This document shows, piece by piece, positions 26,764-35,748 of a stretch of 64,000 bases of DNA. The notes beneath the pieces were generated by a model. It did not search any database. It saw nothing but the letters and a program-made list of their open reading frames with translations, and was not told the DNA's origin. The position numbers and the translations under genes are program-made. The stretch's first letter is position 1. Each line of letters opens with the position of its first letter. Location: positions 1 to 64,000 of the forward strand of contig CAZKRL010000012.1 of NCBI GenBank assembly GCA_964555295.1, written 5' to 3'. The DNA comes from CAZKRL01 sp964555295. GTDB lineage: Bacteria > Bacteroidota > Bacteroidia > Flavobacteriales_D > Sanyastnellaceae.

Positions 26764-27736
26764 CTTCTACGATCATTGCAATGTCTACCGTGTCGATGCA
26801 CTTTCTGCGCATTCTGAATTTGCATCGGTTGCCTAATTTCGAGCATGGACGATTTCGCCACGGCAACCAGCCTCTTTTGGGCGGCTCAATTTCTATGCTC
26901 CCTTCTGCCGGTAAGTATGGCCCCATGCCCAAACGAGAGGATGTGCAACCCCAGATCATGATGATTTTTTTACGCAGAGCACATGCCATATGCATCAAAC
27001 CTGTATCACCGCAAATGACCAATTCAGATTGTTTGAGGATGTCGGCACTCTCCTCCAAAGTCCATCGTCCGCAACCATTGAAAATTCTATCAGGCGCAAT
27101 CGCAGCCAGTACCTTTCCAGTTTCAATGTCATCAGTTCCACCAAGTAATGCAATAGGGTAGGGGATACGTTGGCACAATTGTTCAAGTCTTGGTCGGCTG
27201 AATTTCTTTCCCTCGTGCGCTGCACCAATAGCCAGTGCAACGTAGGGTGTCTTCAAGATGGGCGGGCGGCCAGTGATTCCCTGACGGATGAAAAAGTCGA
27301 GACCAAGGCCATCATCACTCACGCCAAAGGCACCCAGACATTCCATATATCGATCAACAATGTGTTGATCAGGCAAGAGATCGATTCCTAATCTGACGAG
27401 AATCCACTTGCGGATATTGAGTTTGCGAAGCGCAAATGAAAGTACCTTAAGCCGGCGTCGCACAATGCGGGAACGCAGGTTGTTTTGCAAGTCAATGATG
27501 TAGTCAAAATCAACCTTTTCTAACTCGGGCAATATTTCTTGAACACTGTTTTCAATACTATGCACAACATCCACGTGAGGGTTTGCTTTAAGGATATCAG
27601 TGAACTTACTCTTGGTGAGGTAGTGAACTATAACCTCTCCCTCAAGTTGTGTTTTGAGCGCTCTCAGAACGGGTGTGGTGAGCACAATGTCTCCAATGGA
27701 GCTGAAGCGAATAACTAATATGTGGCATGTCGACAT
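26726..27736 (-). CDS. glycosyltransferase family 9 (heptosyltransferase-like)
   Basis: About 336 residues from ATG 27736 (MSTCHILVIRFSSIGD), which matches the family start; an upstream start at 27787 is less likely. Two Rossmann halves are visible: ILVIRFSSIGDIVLTTP at the N-terminus and the donor-site segment CGDTGLMHMACAL (about 249-261) in the C-terminal half. GT9 enzymes add heptose or related sugars to the inner core of lipopolysaccharide at the cytoplasmic face. A cysteine/arginine-rich C-terminal patch (CSKLGNRCKFRMRRKC) is notable. Divergent from tatD (52 bp) and convergent with the thioesterase with a 38-bp overlap. Confidence 0.88.
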   Translation of the reverse strand: MSTCHILVIRFSSIGDIVLTTPVLRALKTQLEGEVIVHYLTKSKFTDILKANPHVDVVHSIENSVQEILPELEKVDFDYIIDLQNNLRSRIVRRRLKVLSFALRKLNIRKWILVRLGIDLLPDQHIVDRYMECLGAFGVSDDGLGLDFFIRQGITGRPPILKTPYVALAIGAAHEGKKFSRPRLEQLCQRIPYPIALLGGTDDIETGKVLAAIAPDRIFNGCGRWTLEESADILKQSELVICGDTGLMHMACALRKKIIMIWGCTSSRLGMGPYLPAEGSIEIEPPKRGWLPWRNRPCSKLGNRCKFRMRRKCIDTVDIAMIVEAIEKLWAPQTTP

Positions 27737-27788
27737 CTGCGGCAAATATGCTTCATATGTTGTGAATCGGTCGATATAGATTTGCAAG

Positions 27789-28565
27789 GTGAAATTAGAT
27801 TGGATTGATACCCACGCTCACTTGTACCAGCAGGCGTTTGGTGACGACATTTCTGAGGTGGTCGATCGCGCCCTCAGTGCGGGTGTATCGCGAATTTTAC
27901 TGCCCAATATTGATCTAGGAAGTATTGCTCCGATGATGCAATTGTGCAATTCCTATCCCGAAGTTTTTCGACCCATGATGGGATTGCATCCATGCGATGT
28001 GAAGGCGGATTTTGAGGGAGTTCTGTCGCGAATGGAAGTACTATTCGCCCAGAATGAGTTCGTGGCCGTGGGCGAAACCGGAATGGATTTGTATTGGGAT
28101 AAAAGCACCCGTGACATTCAAATTGCAGCGTTTGAAATTCAGCTGGATTGGGCAATTCAAAAGAAGTTACCCATTGTAATTCACGCTCGTGACGCCTTTG
28201 AACCGCTGCTTGAGATTTTGGATCGACGGATGCATGACGATTTACGCGGTGTCTTTCACTGCTTCACCGGAGATGCCAAAGTGGCCGCTCATATTTCTGA
28301 GTATGGGTCATTTTATTTTGGTATAGGCGGGGTGCTAACGTATCCGAAATCTGGTCTGGAGCAAGTGATTCCGATGATTCCGTTGGATAGAATCCTCCTG
28401 GAAACCGACGCGCCGTATTTGCCTCCGGTACCTCATCGCGGTAAGCGCAATGAAAGCGCATACATGCTGCATGTTGCTGAAAAACTTGCAGGTATTTTGA
28501 ATTTAGGCCTTGATGACCTTTCTCGGGTGACAACGGATAATGCAAGACGTCTTTTTGAAATTTGA
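27789..28565 (+). CDS. tatD: TatD-family metal-dependent hydrolase/deoxyribonuclease
   Basis: 258 residues starting with GTG (27789). All metal sites of the family are visible: His9 and His11 (IDTHAHL), Glu in VGETGMDLY (about 96), His in VIHARDAF (about 132), His in GVFHCFTGD (about 157), and Asp in LLETDAPYLPP (about 207). Members cleave DNA or process small RNA/peptide-like substrates and have 3'-5' exonuclease activity in several bacteria. Length and motifs are complete. It is followed by a 184-bp region with an inverted repeat and the gyrB promoter. Confidence 0.92.
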   Translation: MKLDWIDTHAHLYQQAFGDDISEVVDRALSAGVSRILLPNIDLGSIAPMMQLCNSYPEVFRPMMGLHPCDVKADFEGVLSRMEVLFAQNEFVAVGETGMDLYWDKSTRDIQIAAFEIQLDWAIQKKLPIVIHARDAFEPLLEILDRRMHDDLRGVFHCFTGDAKVAAHISEYGSFYFGIGGVLTYPKSGLEQVIPMIPLDRILLETDAPYLPPVPHRGKRNESAYMLHVAEKLAGILNLGLDDLSRVTTDNARRLFEI

Positions 28566-28570
28566 TTTCG

Positions 28571-28622
28571 ATACACATTCAACTCATTGATTCCAAGAAA
28601 AAAAACAAAAAAGAATGTGTAT
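28571..28622. repeat. 10-bp perfect inverted repeat with 32-nt spacer upstream of gyrB
   Basis: ATACACATTC (28571-28580) and GAATGTGTAT (28613-28622) are perfect complements separated by 32 bases that include an A-rich tract. The pair starts six bases after the tatD stop and ends about 28 bp before the gyrB -33 region. It could form a long stem or bind a dimeric regulator. It lacks a T-run directly after the stem, so it is a poor intrinsic terminator. Confidence 0.5.
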
Positions 28623-28649
28623 AATTTCCGTTTTTCTGTGCTTGCTTTC

Positions 28650-28682
28650 TTGTCGGTTACAAGCTTCATAACCCTACATTTG
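28650..28682 (+). promoter_or_regulatory. gyrB promoter
   Basis: An exact TACATTTG -7 box lies at 28675-28682, with a TTG at 28650-28652 as -33 candidate (22-bp spacer). A short inverted repeat GGTTA (28655-28659) / TAACC (28669-28673) occupies the spacer. A start near 28689 gives a leader of about 60 nt to the gyrB ATG at 28750. Confidence 0.6.
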
Positions 28683-28749
28683 TCTGCCCATAAAAACCCT
28701 TTTATAAAAGGCGTTTGAAGGCATAAATCAATGAATTTAATTTTTAATC

Positions 28750-30708
28750 ATGAGTGAAGAGGAAAAGATAATTGCACAAGGAAGTTACACAGCTGATAAT
28801 ATTCAAAGTCTTGAAGGAATGGAGCACGTTAGAATGCGTCCTTCCATGTACATTGGTGATACTGGTTTGCGAGGTTTGCATCACCTTGTTTACGAGGTAG
28901 TAGACAACTCTATCGACGAGGCGTTGGCGGGTCATTGCGACTCTGTTCATGTTACAATTCTTGAGGATAACGGTATCAAGGTGACAGACAATGGTCGCGG
29001 TATACCGGTGGATTTACACAAGAAAGAAGGAGTTTCTGCTCTGCAGGTCGTAATGACCAAGATTGGTGCAGGAGGTAAATTTGATAAAGGTTCCTATAAA
29101 GTTTCAGGCGGTCTTCATGGTGTAGGGGTAAGTTGCGTGAATGCACTATCCATACACATGAAAACGGAGGTTCACCGGGATGGTAAGAAATGGGTGCAGG
29201 AATACAGCAAGGGCAAGCCATTGTTTGACGTGCGAGAGGATGGCGCTACAAGTCTGCAAGGAACTCATCAGACCTTCAAGCCAGATCCTTCCATTTTTGA
29301 TGTTCTGGAATACAATTACCTAACACTTGCCAATCGTCTGCGTGAGTTGTCATTTTTGAACAAGGGAATTACGCTCACTCTAACAGATCGTCGCGAGCCT
29401 CTTGAAGAAGGCGGATTTAAATCCGATACATTTCATTCTACCGAGGGTTTGATAGAGTTCGTGAAATATCTCGACGAAACCCGTCCGCCCATCATTCAGC
29501 GAATCATTCACATGGAGCGCACCGATGGTGAGATTCCTGTGGAGGTGGCCATGGTATACAATGACTCATTCAACGAGAATGTTCATAGTTACGTAAACAA
29601 TATCAATACCCATGAAGGTGGTACGCACTTGAGCGGCTTCCGCAGAGGGTTAACTGCAACGTTAAAAGCATTCGCCGAAAAAAGCGGAATGTTGGAGAAA
29701 TTGAAGATTGATATTTCTCCTGATGATTTTCGTGAAGGACTCACCGCTGTTGTCTCTGTAAAGGTGGCTGAGCCGCAGTTTGAAGGCCAGACTAAAACAA
29801 AACTGGGTAACAAAGAAGCGGTGTCGCCGGTAAGTCAAGTTGTGTCAGAAATGCTTGAATCTTATCTTGAGGAGAATCCTACAGATGCGCGCCAGATTGT
29901 TCAGAAGGTTGTACTTGCGGCACAAGCGAGACATGCAGCAAGAAAAGCAAGGGAACTTGTACAACGTAAAGGAGTCGGAGGTGGCGGTGGTTTACCGGGA
30001 AAGCTCGCGGATTGCGCTGAAAAAGACCCATCGAAGTCGGAGTTATTTCTGGTCGAGGGTGATTCAGCGGGTGGTACGGCCAAGCAGGGGAGAGACCGAA
30101 ATTTCCAAGCAATATTGCCGCTGAGAGGGAAAATCTTAAATGTTGAGAAGGCAATGCAGCATAAGATTTTTGAGAATGAAGAAATCCGAAACATGTACAC
30201 CGCATTGGGTGTAAGTATAGGAACGGAAGAAGACTCTAAGGCCTTGAATCTCACAAAGCTGCGCTATCACAAGATTGTGATCATGTGCGATGCTGATGTG
30301 GATGGAAGCCATATCGAAACTCTCATCCTGACCTTCTACTTCAGACACATGAAGGAACTCATTGAACAAGGTTTTATCTATATAGCAACCCCGCCACTTT
30401 ACCTCGTGAAAAAAGGCAATAAGGCCGAGTACGCATGGAATGAAGAACAACGCGATGCACTCATTGCCGAAATGAAAGGCGCTTCTGAAAGCAGCGTAAA
30501 CGTACAACGATACAAGGGTCTTGGTGAGATGAACGCTGAGCAGTTGTGGGAAACCACAATGAATCCAGCCAATCGCACGCTACGCCGCGTGACGATAGAA
30601 AACGCGGCAGAATGCGACCATATCTTTTCAATGCTAATGGGCGATGAGGTGCCTCCGCGTCGAGCATTCATTGAGGCCAATGCGCGGTACGCAAAGATTG
30701 ACGCATAA
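28750..30708 (+). CDS. gyrB: DNA gyrase subunit B
   Basis: 652 residues, normal for the short (non-proteobacterial) form. The GHKL ATPase has catalytic Glu49 and Asn53 (YEVVDNSIDEAL), DNGRGIPV (about 80-87), and GLHGVGVSCVNAL (121-133). The transducer domain follows at about 230-395. The TOPRIM domain carries EGDSAGG (436-442) and the metal site DADVDGSHI (514-522), and the C-terminal RYKGLGEMN motif is present (about 589-597). With GyrA it introduces negative supercoils using ATP. No gyrA lies nearby, and the gene appears monocistronic with its own TAnnTTTG promoter. ParE is unlikely given the gyrase-type motifs, but the two are similar. Confidence 0.95.
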   Translation: MSEEEKIIAQGSYTADNIQSLEGMEHVRMRPSMYIGDTGLRGLHHLVYEVVDNSIDEALAGHCDSVHVTILEDNGIKVTDNGRGIPVDLHKKEGVSALQVVMTKIGAGGKFDKGSYKVSGGLHGVGVSCVNALSIHMKTEVHRDGKKWVQEYSKGKPLFDVREDGATSLQGTHQTFKPDPSIFDVLEYNYLTLANRLRELSFLNKGITLTLTDRREPLEEGGFKSDTFHSTEGLIEFVKYLDETRPPIIQRIIHMERTDGEIPVEVAMVYNDSFNENVHSYVNNINTHEGGTHLSGFRRGLTATLKAFAEKSGMLEKLKIDISPDDFREGLTAVVSVKVAEPQFEGQTKTKLGNKEAVSPVSQVVSEMLESYLEENPTDARQIVQKVVLAAQARHAARKARELVQRKGVGGGGGLPGKLADCAEKDPSKSELFLVEGDSAGGTAKQGRDRNFQAILPLRGKILNVEKAMQHKIFENEEIRNMYTALGVSIGTEEDSKALNLTKLRYHKIVIMCDADVDGSHIETLILTFYFRHMKELIEQGFIYIATPPLYLVKKGNKAEYAWNEEQRDALIAEMKGASESSVNVQRYKGLGEMNAEQLWETTMNPANRTLRRVTIENAAECDHIFSMLMGDEVPPRRAFIEANARYAKIDA

Positions 30709-30759
30709 TCCAAAAGGTAGATAGACCATATTAAATCGGAGGATAAGGTAACTACGCTC

Positions 30760-31524
30760 TCATACGTTGTATTCCCGACCCTTAACATCGAGAATTCGCG
30801 TTGTCTTCTTCAAAAAACGAAGGATAAAAAAAAGCGGTAGGTTGATAATCAGCAAAACGCCCCAAAAAGTAGAAACGCTATCCTGCCATCCTGTGTAGCC
30901 GAAGTGTATGTAGGTCTTGAGTGCATCGACTAACGCAAATGATAGAAATACAGCAAAGAAACCGCTGTATTCCCTCTTAAGAACATTGCGCATTGAAAAC
31001 GATTCTCCGGAAGATTGGAACCTTGATAGTGAGGGAATGAAGGCCGGAATGGACTCGGCCCATTTCTCATAGATGTTGCCAAATTTCCGCCTCAGGAATT
31101 GTTCTTCGGCGAGCATGATGCGCTCGTAATAAAGCCAGAACAACAGTATGCAAATGACGGTAAACCAATGGTTGCCGACATACATGATGATGCCAAGCCA
31201 CATAAAGAAATTACCGAGGTAAAGTGGATGGCGAACGGTGGAGTATATTCCTTTGGTATTCAAAACTTCGGCTACCTGACCTTCTTTCGTATTTCTTCCG
31301 CTGGTGCCTTTGGGAGTATATCCAATCGTTATTGCTCTGATGGTCTGGCCGGACATAGAAATGATGAGGCAAATAATCGCCCATTGGAAATTGTAAATGG
31401 GTTGGTGTGAATCTGCATCCAAGACAATTATTATAGACGCTAAAACATAAAGTATCAAGGGTAAGAAACTTCTCCATCGGAACAGCCAATTTCCCGATTT
31501 TTCAAATTCTTCTGTCAATGCCAT
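30760..31524 (-). CDS. ICMT/PEMT-like integral membrane methyltransferase
   Basis: About 254 residues from ATG 31524 (MALTEEFEKSG). Several membrane helices are followed by the isoprenylcysteine carboxyl methyltransferase/phospholipid methyltransferase signature: VRHPLYLGNFFMWLG (about 105-119), then YYERIMLAEEQFLRRKFG and a conserved Tyr/Trp after it (about 135-160). These enzymes methylate lipid-like substrates with S-adenosylmethionine in the membrane. A terminal pair of helices follows. It lies 43 bp downstream of the wbqC-like gene and converges on gyrB. The substrate is unknown. Confidence 0.82.
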   Translation of the reverse strand: MALTEEFEKSGNWLFRWRSFLPLILYVLASIIIVLDADSHQPIYNFQWAIICLIISMSGQTIRAITIGYTPKGTSGRNTKEGQVAEVLNTKGIYSTVRHPLYLGNFFMWLGIIMYVGNHWFTVICILLFWLYYERIMLAEEQFLRRKFGNIYEKWAESIPAFIPSLSRFQSSGESFSMRNVLKREYSGFFAVFLSFALVDALKTYIHFGYTGWQDSVSTFWGVLLIINLPLFFILRFLKKTTRILDVKGREYNV

Positions 31525-31567
31525 GGCGCGAATATGCGAATGAATTAGTTCAAAGAGGCGGTAATGT

Positions 31568-32182
31568 TCATGATTTACTTTGAATTGAAACTTGATGCAT
31601 ATAAAGGTTCGATTTTGGTCCAAGGTTCATGACTAAATCTATGATGGATAAATTATGTTGAAAGGGGTGTCGGTCTGAAAAGACTTGAGGGTATTCATTC
31701 TGCAACGGCCATTTATGGTGAGGTTCCCATGCCTCGGAGTGCAATACTTCTTGTGTTTTTTGCCTTTCATGAATGGGTTTAGGGGTTATGCCCGATGATA
31801 GAATCCACTCAGTCATTTCGAAATGAACATCAATAAGAAAGGTATGCTCATTATAAAAAATTCTCTGAAGCGCGGAGGAATAGTGCTCCCAAAATGCCGC
31901 TCGGGCATAGGCAGATAATAACGTTCGCCAATGTACTCGTCGCCATTCATTTCCAGCAATGCGAATTTCTTTTATGGGTGTTCTGATTCCTTGGGTGCTT
32001 TCTACCGGTATAGTAAGCCAAATGGGCCCGTTAACCCCGAGTATTGAATAACGATTTCTCAAGCTTTGCTTTTGGTAGTGCATTTCGGTAGATACCTCGT
32101 GGCCGTCGATCCAAAGCTTCACCCATGGTATGGATGGAATTGCACAAGGCGGAATGAATCGAGGGGTTGTTTCGATGGTCAT
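31568..32182 (-). CDS. WbqC-family protein
   Basis: 204 residues matching the WbqC-like family, found in O-antigen loci and scattered in Bacteroidota genomes. Typical segments are QSLRNRYSILGVNGPIWLTIPV (about 42-58 region), WRRVHWRTLLSAYARAAFWEHY (about 79-100 region) and a C-terminal HNLSIIDLVMNLG. The family is proposed to act in sugar transfer or modification, but no activity is established. It overlaps the upstream J-domain gene by 4 bp (ATGA) and so is translationally coupled to it. Confidence 0.82.
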   Translation of the reverse strand: MTIETTPRFIPPCAIPSIPWVKLWIDGHEVSTEMHYQKQSLRNRYSILGVNGPIWLTIPVESTQGIRTPIKEIRIAGNEWRRVHWRTLLSAYARAAFWEHYSSALQRIFYNEHTFLIDVHFEMTEWILSSGITPKPIHERQKTQEVLHSEAWEPHHKWPLQNEYPQVFSDRHPFQHNLSIIDLVMNLGPKSNLYMHQVSIQSKS

Positions 32183-32751
32183 TTTTGACGATCAGTTTTG
32201 AGTATATACCAATAGTAATATCCAAAAGAGGTAAGGATTAATCCCAAAATCGATGGAACGATGAAGTGGATTATCGGCTTTCTCCTTGCGATGGGCAGTT
32301 CAAGTTCTTTTATGTAGCTGTATATCGGGGCCGACAAAACAATAAGAAAAATCAACATGAAAACGAGGTTATATATCCAATTCATTCTTCTAAACCATTT
32401 CGGTGTATGATATTGTTCTCTATGTCTTCGGATGAAGTAGTCGATATCTCTCCGTTTCCCTATGTTTTGTTGATGTTTAACCCAGTTGTGATAGATTCTC
32501 TCGCGTCGTTCCATTTCGGCCCGCGATCGTGAGTTTGCATTGCCGTATGCCTGCACCGAATCAAAGGACGCACGCTTTGCGGTGTCTGATAGGCATTCAT
32601 AAGCCTCCTGAATTTCCTGAAAATAGGTCTTTGCAGCGGGGTCTGGGTTTTTATCGGGATGGTATCTTTTGGCGAGCTGAATGTATGACGTTCGTATTTC
32701 AGATTCACTTGCTGAAGCGTCTAATCCCAGAATCTGATAATAATCTTTCAT
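32179..32751 (-). CDS. J-domain protein with membrane segments
   Basis: About 190 residues from ATG 32751. The N-terminal J domain (about 3-65) has the HPD tripeptide at 31-33 within KRYHPDKNPD and thus can stimulate an Hsp70 ATPase. A basic region and two membrane helices (about 117-140 and 155-180) follow; there is no Gly/Phe or zinc-finger part, so it is not DnaJ itself but a membrane-bound co-chaperone. Coupled by a 4-bp overlap to the WbqC gene. Confidence 0.88.
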   Translation of the reverse strand: MKDYYQILGLDASASESEIRTSYIQLAKRYHPDKNPDPAAKTYFQEIQEAYECLSDTAKRASFDSVQAYGNANSRSRAEMERRERIYHNWVKHQQNIGKRRDIDYFIRRHREQYHTPKWFRRMNWIYNLVFMLIFLIVLSAPIYSYIKELELPIARRKPIIHFIVPSILGLILTSFGYYYWYILKTDRQK

Positions 32752-32834
32752 ACGGGGAGCCAAGTTAGGGGGAGTTTTTCTTTCACTTCCAATCTGGGAG
32801 ACCTAGAGTTTGCGTTATGGCTTTAAAGGATAAC

Positions 32835-32842
32835 TACATTTG
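32835..32842 (+). promoter_or_regulatory. -7 promoter box of the gene at 32863
   Basis: An exact TACATTTG box lies 20 bp before the TTG start at 32863. The implied transcript start (about 32849) leaves a short leader. The distance and strand fit, but I see no convincing -33 TTG. Confidence 0.5.
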
Positions 32843-32862
32843 CCCACTCAAATTTCAATACG

Positions 32863-33375
32863 TTGGATACTCGAATTATTAAGATTGCTTTTGCTGCAAT
32901 GGTTATTTTCTTCACGGGCTGGCTTTTTTTTACCGGCCATTGGGGATGGGGAATTTTCATGGTTTTGGCGGCAATTGTTTCTGTACTTGTATGTTTTAGG
33001 AGTCTGCGTTTGATTATGGTCTTTTTTTATATCCGACAACAAAAATTGGATCCAGCTAAAAAGTGGCTTGCTCGAATAAATCCTGATCACCTCTGGAAGA
33101 GTCAAAAAGGATATTATCACTTTATGGTAGGATCCACTGAGGTACAAACGCGCAGTATGGCCCAAAGTGAAAAAAGTTTTCGTCAGGCGCTTTCTCATGG
33201 TCTACGAATGGATCATGACAAAGCGGCGGTTTATCTCAACCTTGCAGTGATAATGGGTAATAAGCGTAAAAAGCGGGAAGCGGTAACGTTTTTGAATGAG
33301 GCCAAACGCTACGATACAAAAGGGTACATGAAAAACGAAATCAAGCAGGTACAAAAGATGCTGAATAGCATATAA
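32863..33375 (+). CDS. membrane-anchored TPR-like hypothetical protein
   Basis: 170 residues starting at a TTG (32863). Two hydrophobic segments (about 8-24 and 28-46) are followed by a soluble helical domain. Within it, SEKSFRQALSHGLRM and AVYLNLAVIMGNK.REAVTFLNEA (about 100-150) have the spacing of tetratricopeptide repeats. It may therefore be a membrane-tethered protein-interaction module. I do not recognise a named family. It is convergent with the next gene, 5 bp away. Confidence 0.7.
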   Translation: MDTRIIKIAFAAMVIFFTGWLFFTGHWGWGIFMVLAAIVSVLVCFRSLRLIMVFFYIRQQKLDPAKKWLARINPDHLWKSQKGYYHFMVGSTEVQTRSMAQSEKSFRQALSHGLRMDHDKAAVYLNLAVIMGNKRKKREAVTFLNEAKRYDTKGYMKNEIKQVQKMLNSI

Positions 33376-33380
33376 TTATT

Positions 33381-33731
33381 TCATTGCGCAGCCCCTGAAG
33401 GGTTTTTCTCAATGCGCTGTAAAATCGCCAGTAATTCTAAGTTTCTTTCCTGCGCCCGTTTTGATAGCATTTCGTATTGAGCATTGACCTCCATTTCACT
33501 TGCCGATGAATTGATCTGTTCTAACTCGTTGAGTTGAAGAGTAAGACTCTCAGAGGCCTGGGTGAGTAAATTGTCGAGCTCCTGCAAATGCTCCGGCTTA
33601 TGAAGTAGCAGGTCATAACCACGATTCATTACATCATTCATCATTTCATGCATCGCTGAACGGATTTCATGTTTGTTTGACATAGGATCTTGATTTTGGT
33701 TTCGGTCGAGATCTAAATTAGAATTTTTCAC
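33381..33731 (-). CDS. small hypothetical helical protein
   Basis: 116 residues from a GTG at 33731, or 100 from the ATG at 33683 (MSNKHEIR), which I find somewhat more natural because the first residues are polar and asparagine-rich. The remainder is predicted helical with heptad-like spacing (about 55-105) and no signal or membrane segment. No family recognised. It stands between two genes on opposite strands. Confidence 0.6.
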   Translation of the reverse strand: MKNSNLDLDRNQNQDPMSNKHEIRSAMHEMMNDVMNRGYDLLLHKPEHLQELDNLLTQASESLTLQLNELEQINSSASEMEVNAQYEMLSKRAQERNLELLAILQRIEKNPSGAAQ

Positions 33732-33840
33732 CTTACAAAACGCATTTCATACTATAAGTTTTACCTGTTTTCTGGATGTGCTTTTGTTGCCTTCATCACA
33801 GTATTGCGACAATCTGTAGAAATGGGAACAGATAAGATTG

Positions 33841-33954
33841 ATGGCTGTCCTGTTTAAGTCTGCCAATATTCGAATGAATGTGCTTCCTGAGATCCCATTT
33901 GCAGAGTGGATGGACCTGGTTGTTAAGTTGCTGGTCGACGAATGGATAGCGTGA
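33841..33954 (+). CDS. possible 37-residue small ORF or gene remnant
   Basis: An ATG-started frame of 37 codons with normal codon use (VLPEIPFAEWMDLVVKLLVD near its end) lies in the otherwise empty 267-bp gap 33732-33998. No promoter or family is recognised. It may be a remnant of a longer gene or chance. Confidence 0.2.
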   Translation: MAVLFKSANIRMNVLPEIPFAEWMDLVVKLLVDEWIA

Positions 33955-33998
33955 ATATGCGGTTATTTATGATGGTCATATGATCGATGAGCACGGAA

Positions 33999-35690
33999 CT
34001 AAAATACTGATTTGAATCCAAAACTTACCTTGGCATTCCGAATCAATATCGGGTTTTGGAATTGTTTTCCAAGAGCGTAATTAAAGGTGAAAATCCCTGA
34101 TGATGTCTTGAGGTTGAGTCCTGCACCGAATGAAATCGGAGTGTCTTTCTCGTATCGGATATAGGATTTCTTCTCCCACCATAATTGATCCATAAAGAGG
34201 TAAATGGCGGTTTGCGAATCCATGAGGTATCGATATTCAACGGTGGCAATTGCAAATGATGATGCAAGGATACTTTCCTCATCGATTCCTCGCATCGTTC
34301 TTATGCCGCCGATTCTGTACATCTCATTTTGTGCAAGTGAATCTGTTTTCATGATGCCGGTATTTGTGCCGAGGAGAAGGCATTGTCTTTTGAATGTGGG
34401 CATGTAAATTTTTGATTCAAGTTCAAACTTCATGGCGTCATATCGATTAGTGATATCGACTGAATCCGCCAAACTGAAAGTTGACCTGCTGCGATATCCC
34501 GTTGAAATTATTCCGCTGATATGAATTCCTTTTCGTGGGTTGCTGTTATTATCGAATTCTGAATGAGTGTAGTTCACTCCGTAATAGATCGCACTAACAT
34601 TGGTGATTTCAGGGAAAAGTAAGCTGGGCTTTAATGTGTTGGTGTTGAATCTTTCTGCAAACATTTTGAGGGTGGTATGGTAAGTGGGCTTCCATCCTAG
34701 TCCACCGTTTAATCGTATGCTTACAAAGGTGCTGTCGCGCTTGTAAATTTTTATGCTGGCGTCGGGTCCGAACGGAGTTCCGAAGAGATATTGAAAGGCC
34801 GCCTTGGCTTCTAAATCTTGCGTTTGTGATTGAAGTTTACGCCAGTTCAGATACAGCTCTTCTCCTAAATTGAGTCCATTCCACAGTCGCAACTCTATGT
34901 CCCCGGTGAGATTGATCTTGCCTGTTTTGTCATCAGGTCGTATTCCCAAGATACCTTGAAAGGTGTTGGATGGTTTTCGTACCGGATAGATGATGAGTTG
35001 CGCTCCGCTATCAGTAAATCGTATGGATGATGGTTGCGCGTTGGTGAGAAATGGTATCTCGCGAATTCTGTTATCAGCTTGCAAAATGATACTTTCCCGA
35101 TAGTTTTTTCCTTTCTGCCATTGCAATGCCCGCGCAAGATACGGGCGCGGTACACGGTCATCACTCCGTAGATAAAGTGAATCCATTTTCATCATGGGGC
35201 CTTTCTCAATGTGCCATTTTATGGATGCGATGGTGTCATGCCAATAGATGCTATCAAGTGTTAGGTGTACAAACGGATAACCATTTTCGCAATAGCTATT
35301 GAGTACTTCCTTTCCGGCGAGAATATTTATAGAGCTGAAGGCTTTGCCAGAAGTTCTCTTCAAAATTTTGACGTATTCCGAATGGTCGGGATGAGTTATG
35401 ATTATGCTGTCGATGGCATATCGCTTGCCCTGTAACACGCAATATTGAATCGTTGAGTCTTCAATAGTTGTGTCTATCTCACATGTCAGATATCCATCGT
35501 TTATTTGATTTTGAAACAGTTGATGTAGGAAACGTTCGGCTTCGAAACGGTCTTTCGAATAGGTGGTGTCTTTTGTCCTGCAATTTTCAATGATGGTCCA
35601 TTGGCCCAGTATAAAATGGGTCGGTATGCAAATGGCAATGGTGAGAATCGTAATCAGCCGGTATATAGAATACAAACGATAATCTCTCAA
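33999..35690 (-). CDS. BamA/TamA-family (Omp85) outer-membrane protein
   Basis: 563 residues starting at a TTG (35690), with a signal peptide ending near ILGQ (about 29). The periplasmic part (about 45-225) contains POTRA-like modules. The C-terminal half is an Omp85 barrel with the conserved loop-6 motif region IGGIRTMRGIDEES (about 467-480) and a terminal Phe. With about two POTRA units and no BamA-like length (over 800), it resembles the short Omp85 proteins of Bacteroidota. It may insert or transport surface proteins or lipids. Start upstream of 35690 is not possible without stop. It diverges from the gene at 35749. Confidence 0.85.
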   Translation of the reverse strand: MRDYRLYSIYRLITILTIAICIPTHFILGQWTIIENCRTKDTTYSKDRFEAERFLHQLFQNQINDGYLTCEIDTTIEDSTIQYCVLQGKRYAIDSIIITHPDHSEYVKILKRTSGKAFSSINILAGKEVLNSYCENGYPFVHLTLDSIYWHDTIASIKWHIEKGPMMKMDSLYLRSDDRVPRPYLARALQWQKGKNYRESIILQADNRIREIPFLTNAQPSSIRFTDSGAQLIIYPVRKPSNTFQGILGIRPDDKTGKINLTGDIELRLWNGLNLGEELYLNWRKLQSQTQDLEAKAAFQYLFGTPFGPDASIKIYKRDSTFVSIRLNGGLGWKPTYHTTLKMFAERFNTNTLKPSLLFPEITNVSAIYYGVNYTHSEFDNNSNPRKGIHISGIISTGYRSRSTFSLADSVDITNRYDAMKFELESKIYMPTFKRQCLLLGTNTGIMKTDSLAQNEMYRIGGIRTMRGIDEESILASSFAIATVEYRYLMDSQTAIYLFMDQLWWEKKSYIRYEKDTPISFGAGLNLKTSSGIFTFNYALGKQFQNPILIRNAKVSFGFKSVF

Positions 35691-35748
35691 GGTGTAGGCG
35701 TTTTACGAAACGGTTGTAAATTTCGACATAATTGAACTTTAAGTTATT

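Noticed and set aside
29901..30788. Open frames on the minus strand across gyrB
   Set aside because: They are overlaid on a strongly conserved essential gene and have no family similarity; shadows of gyrB coding constraint.
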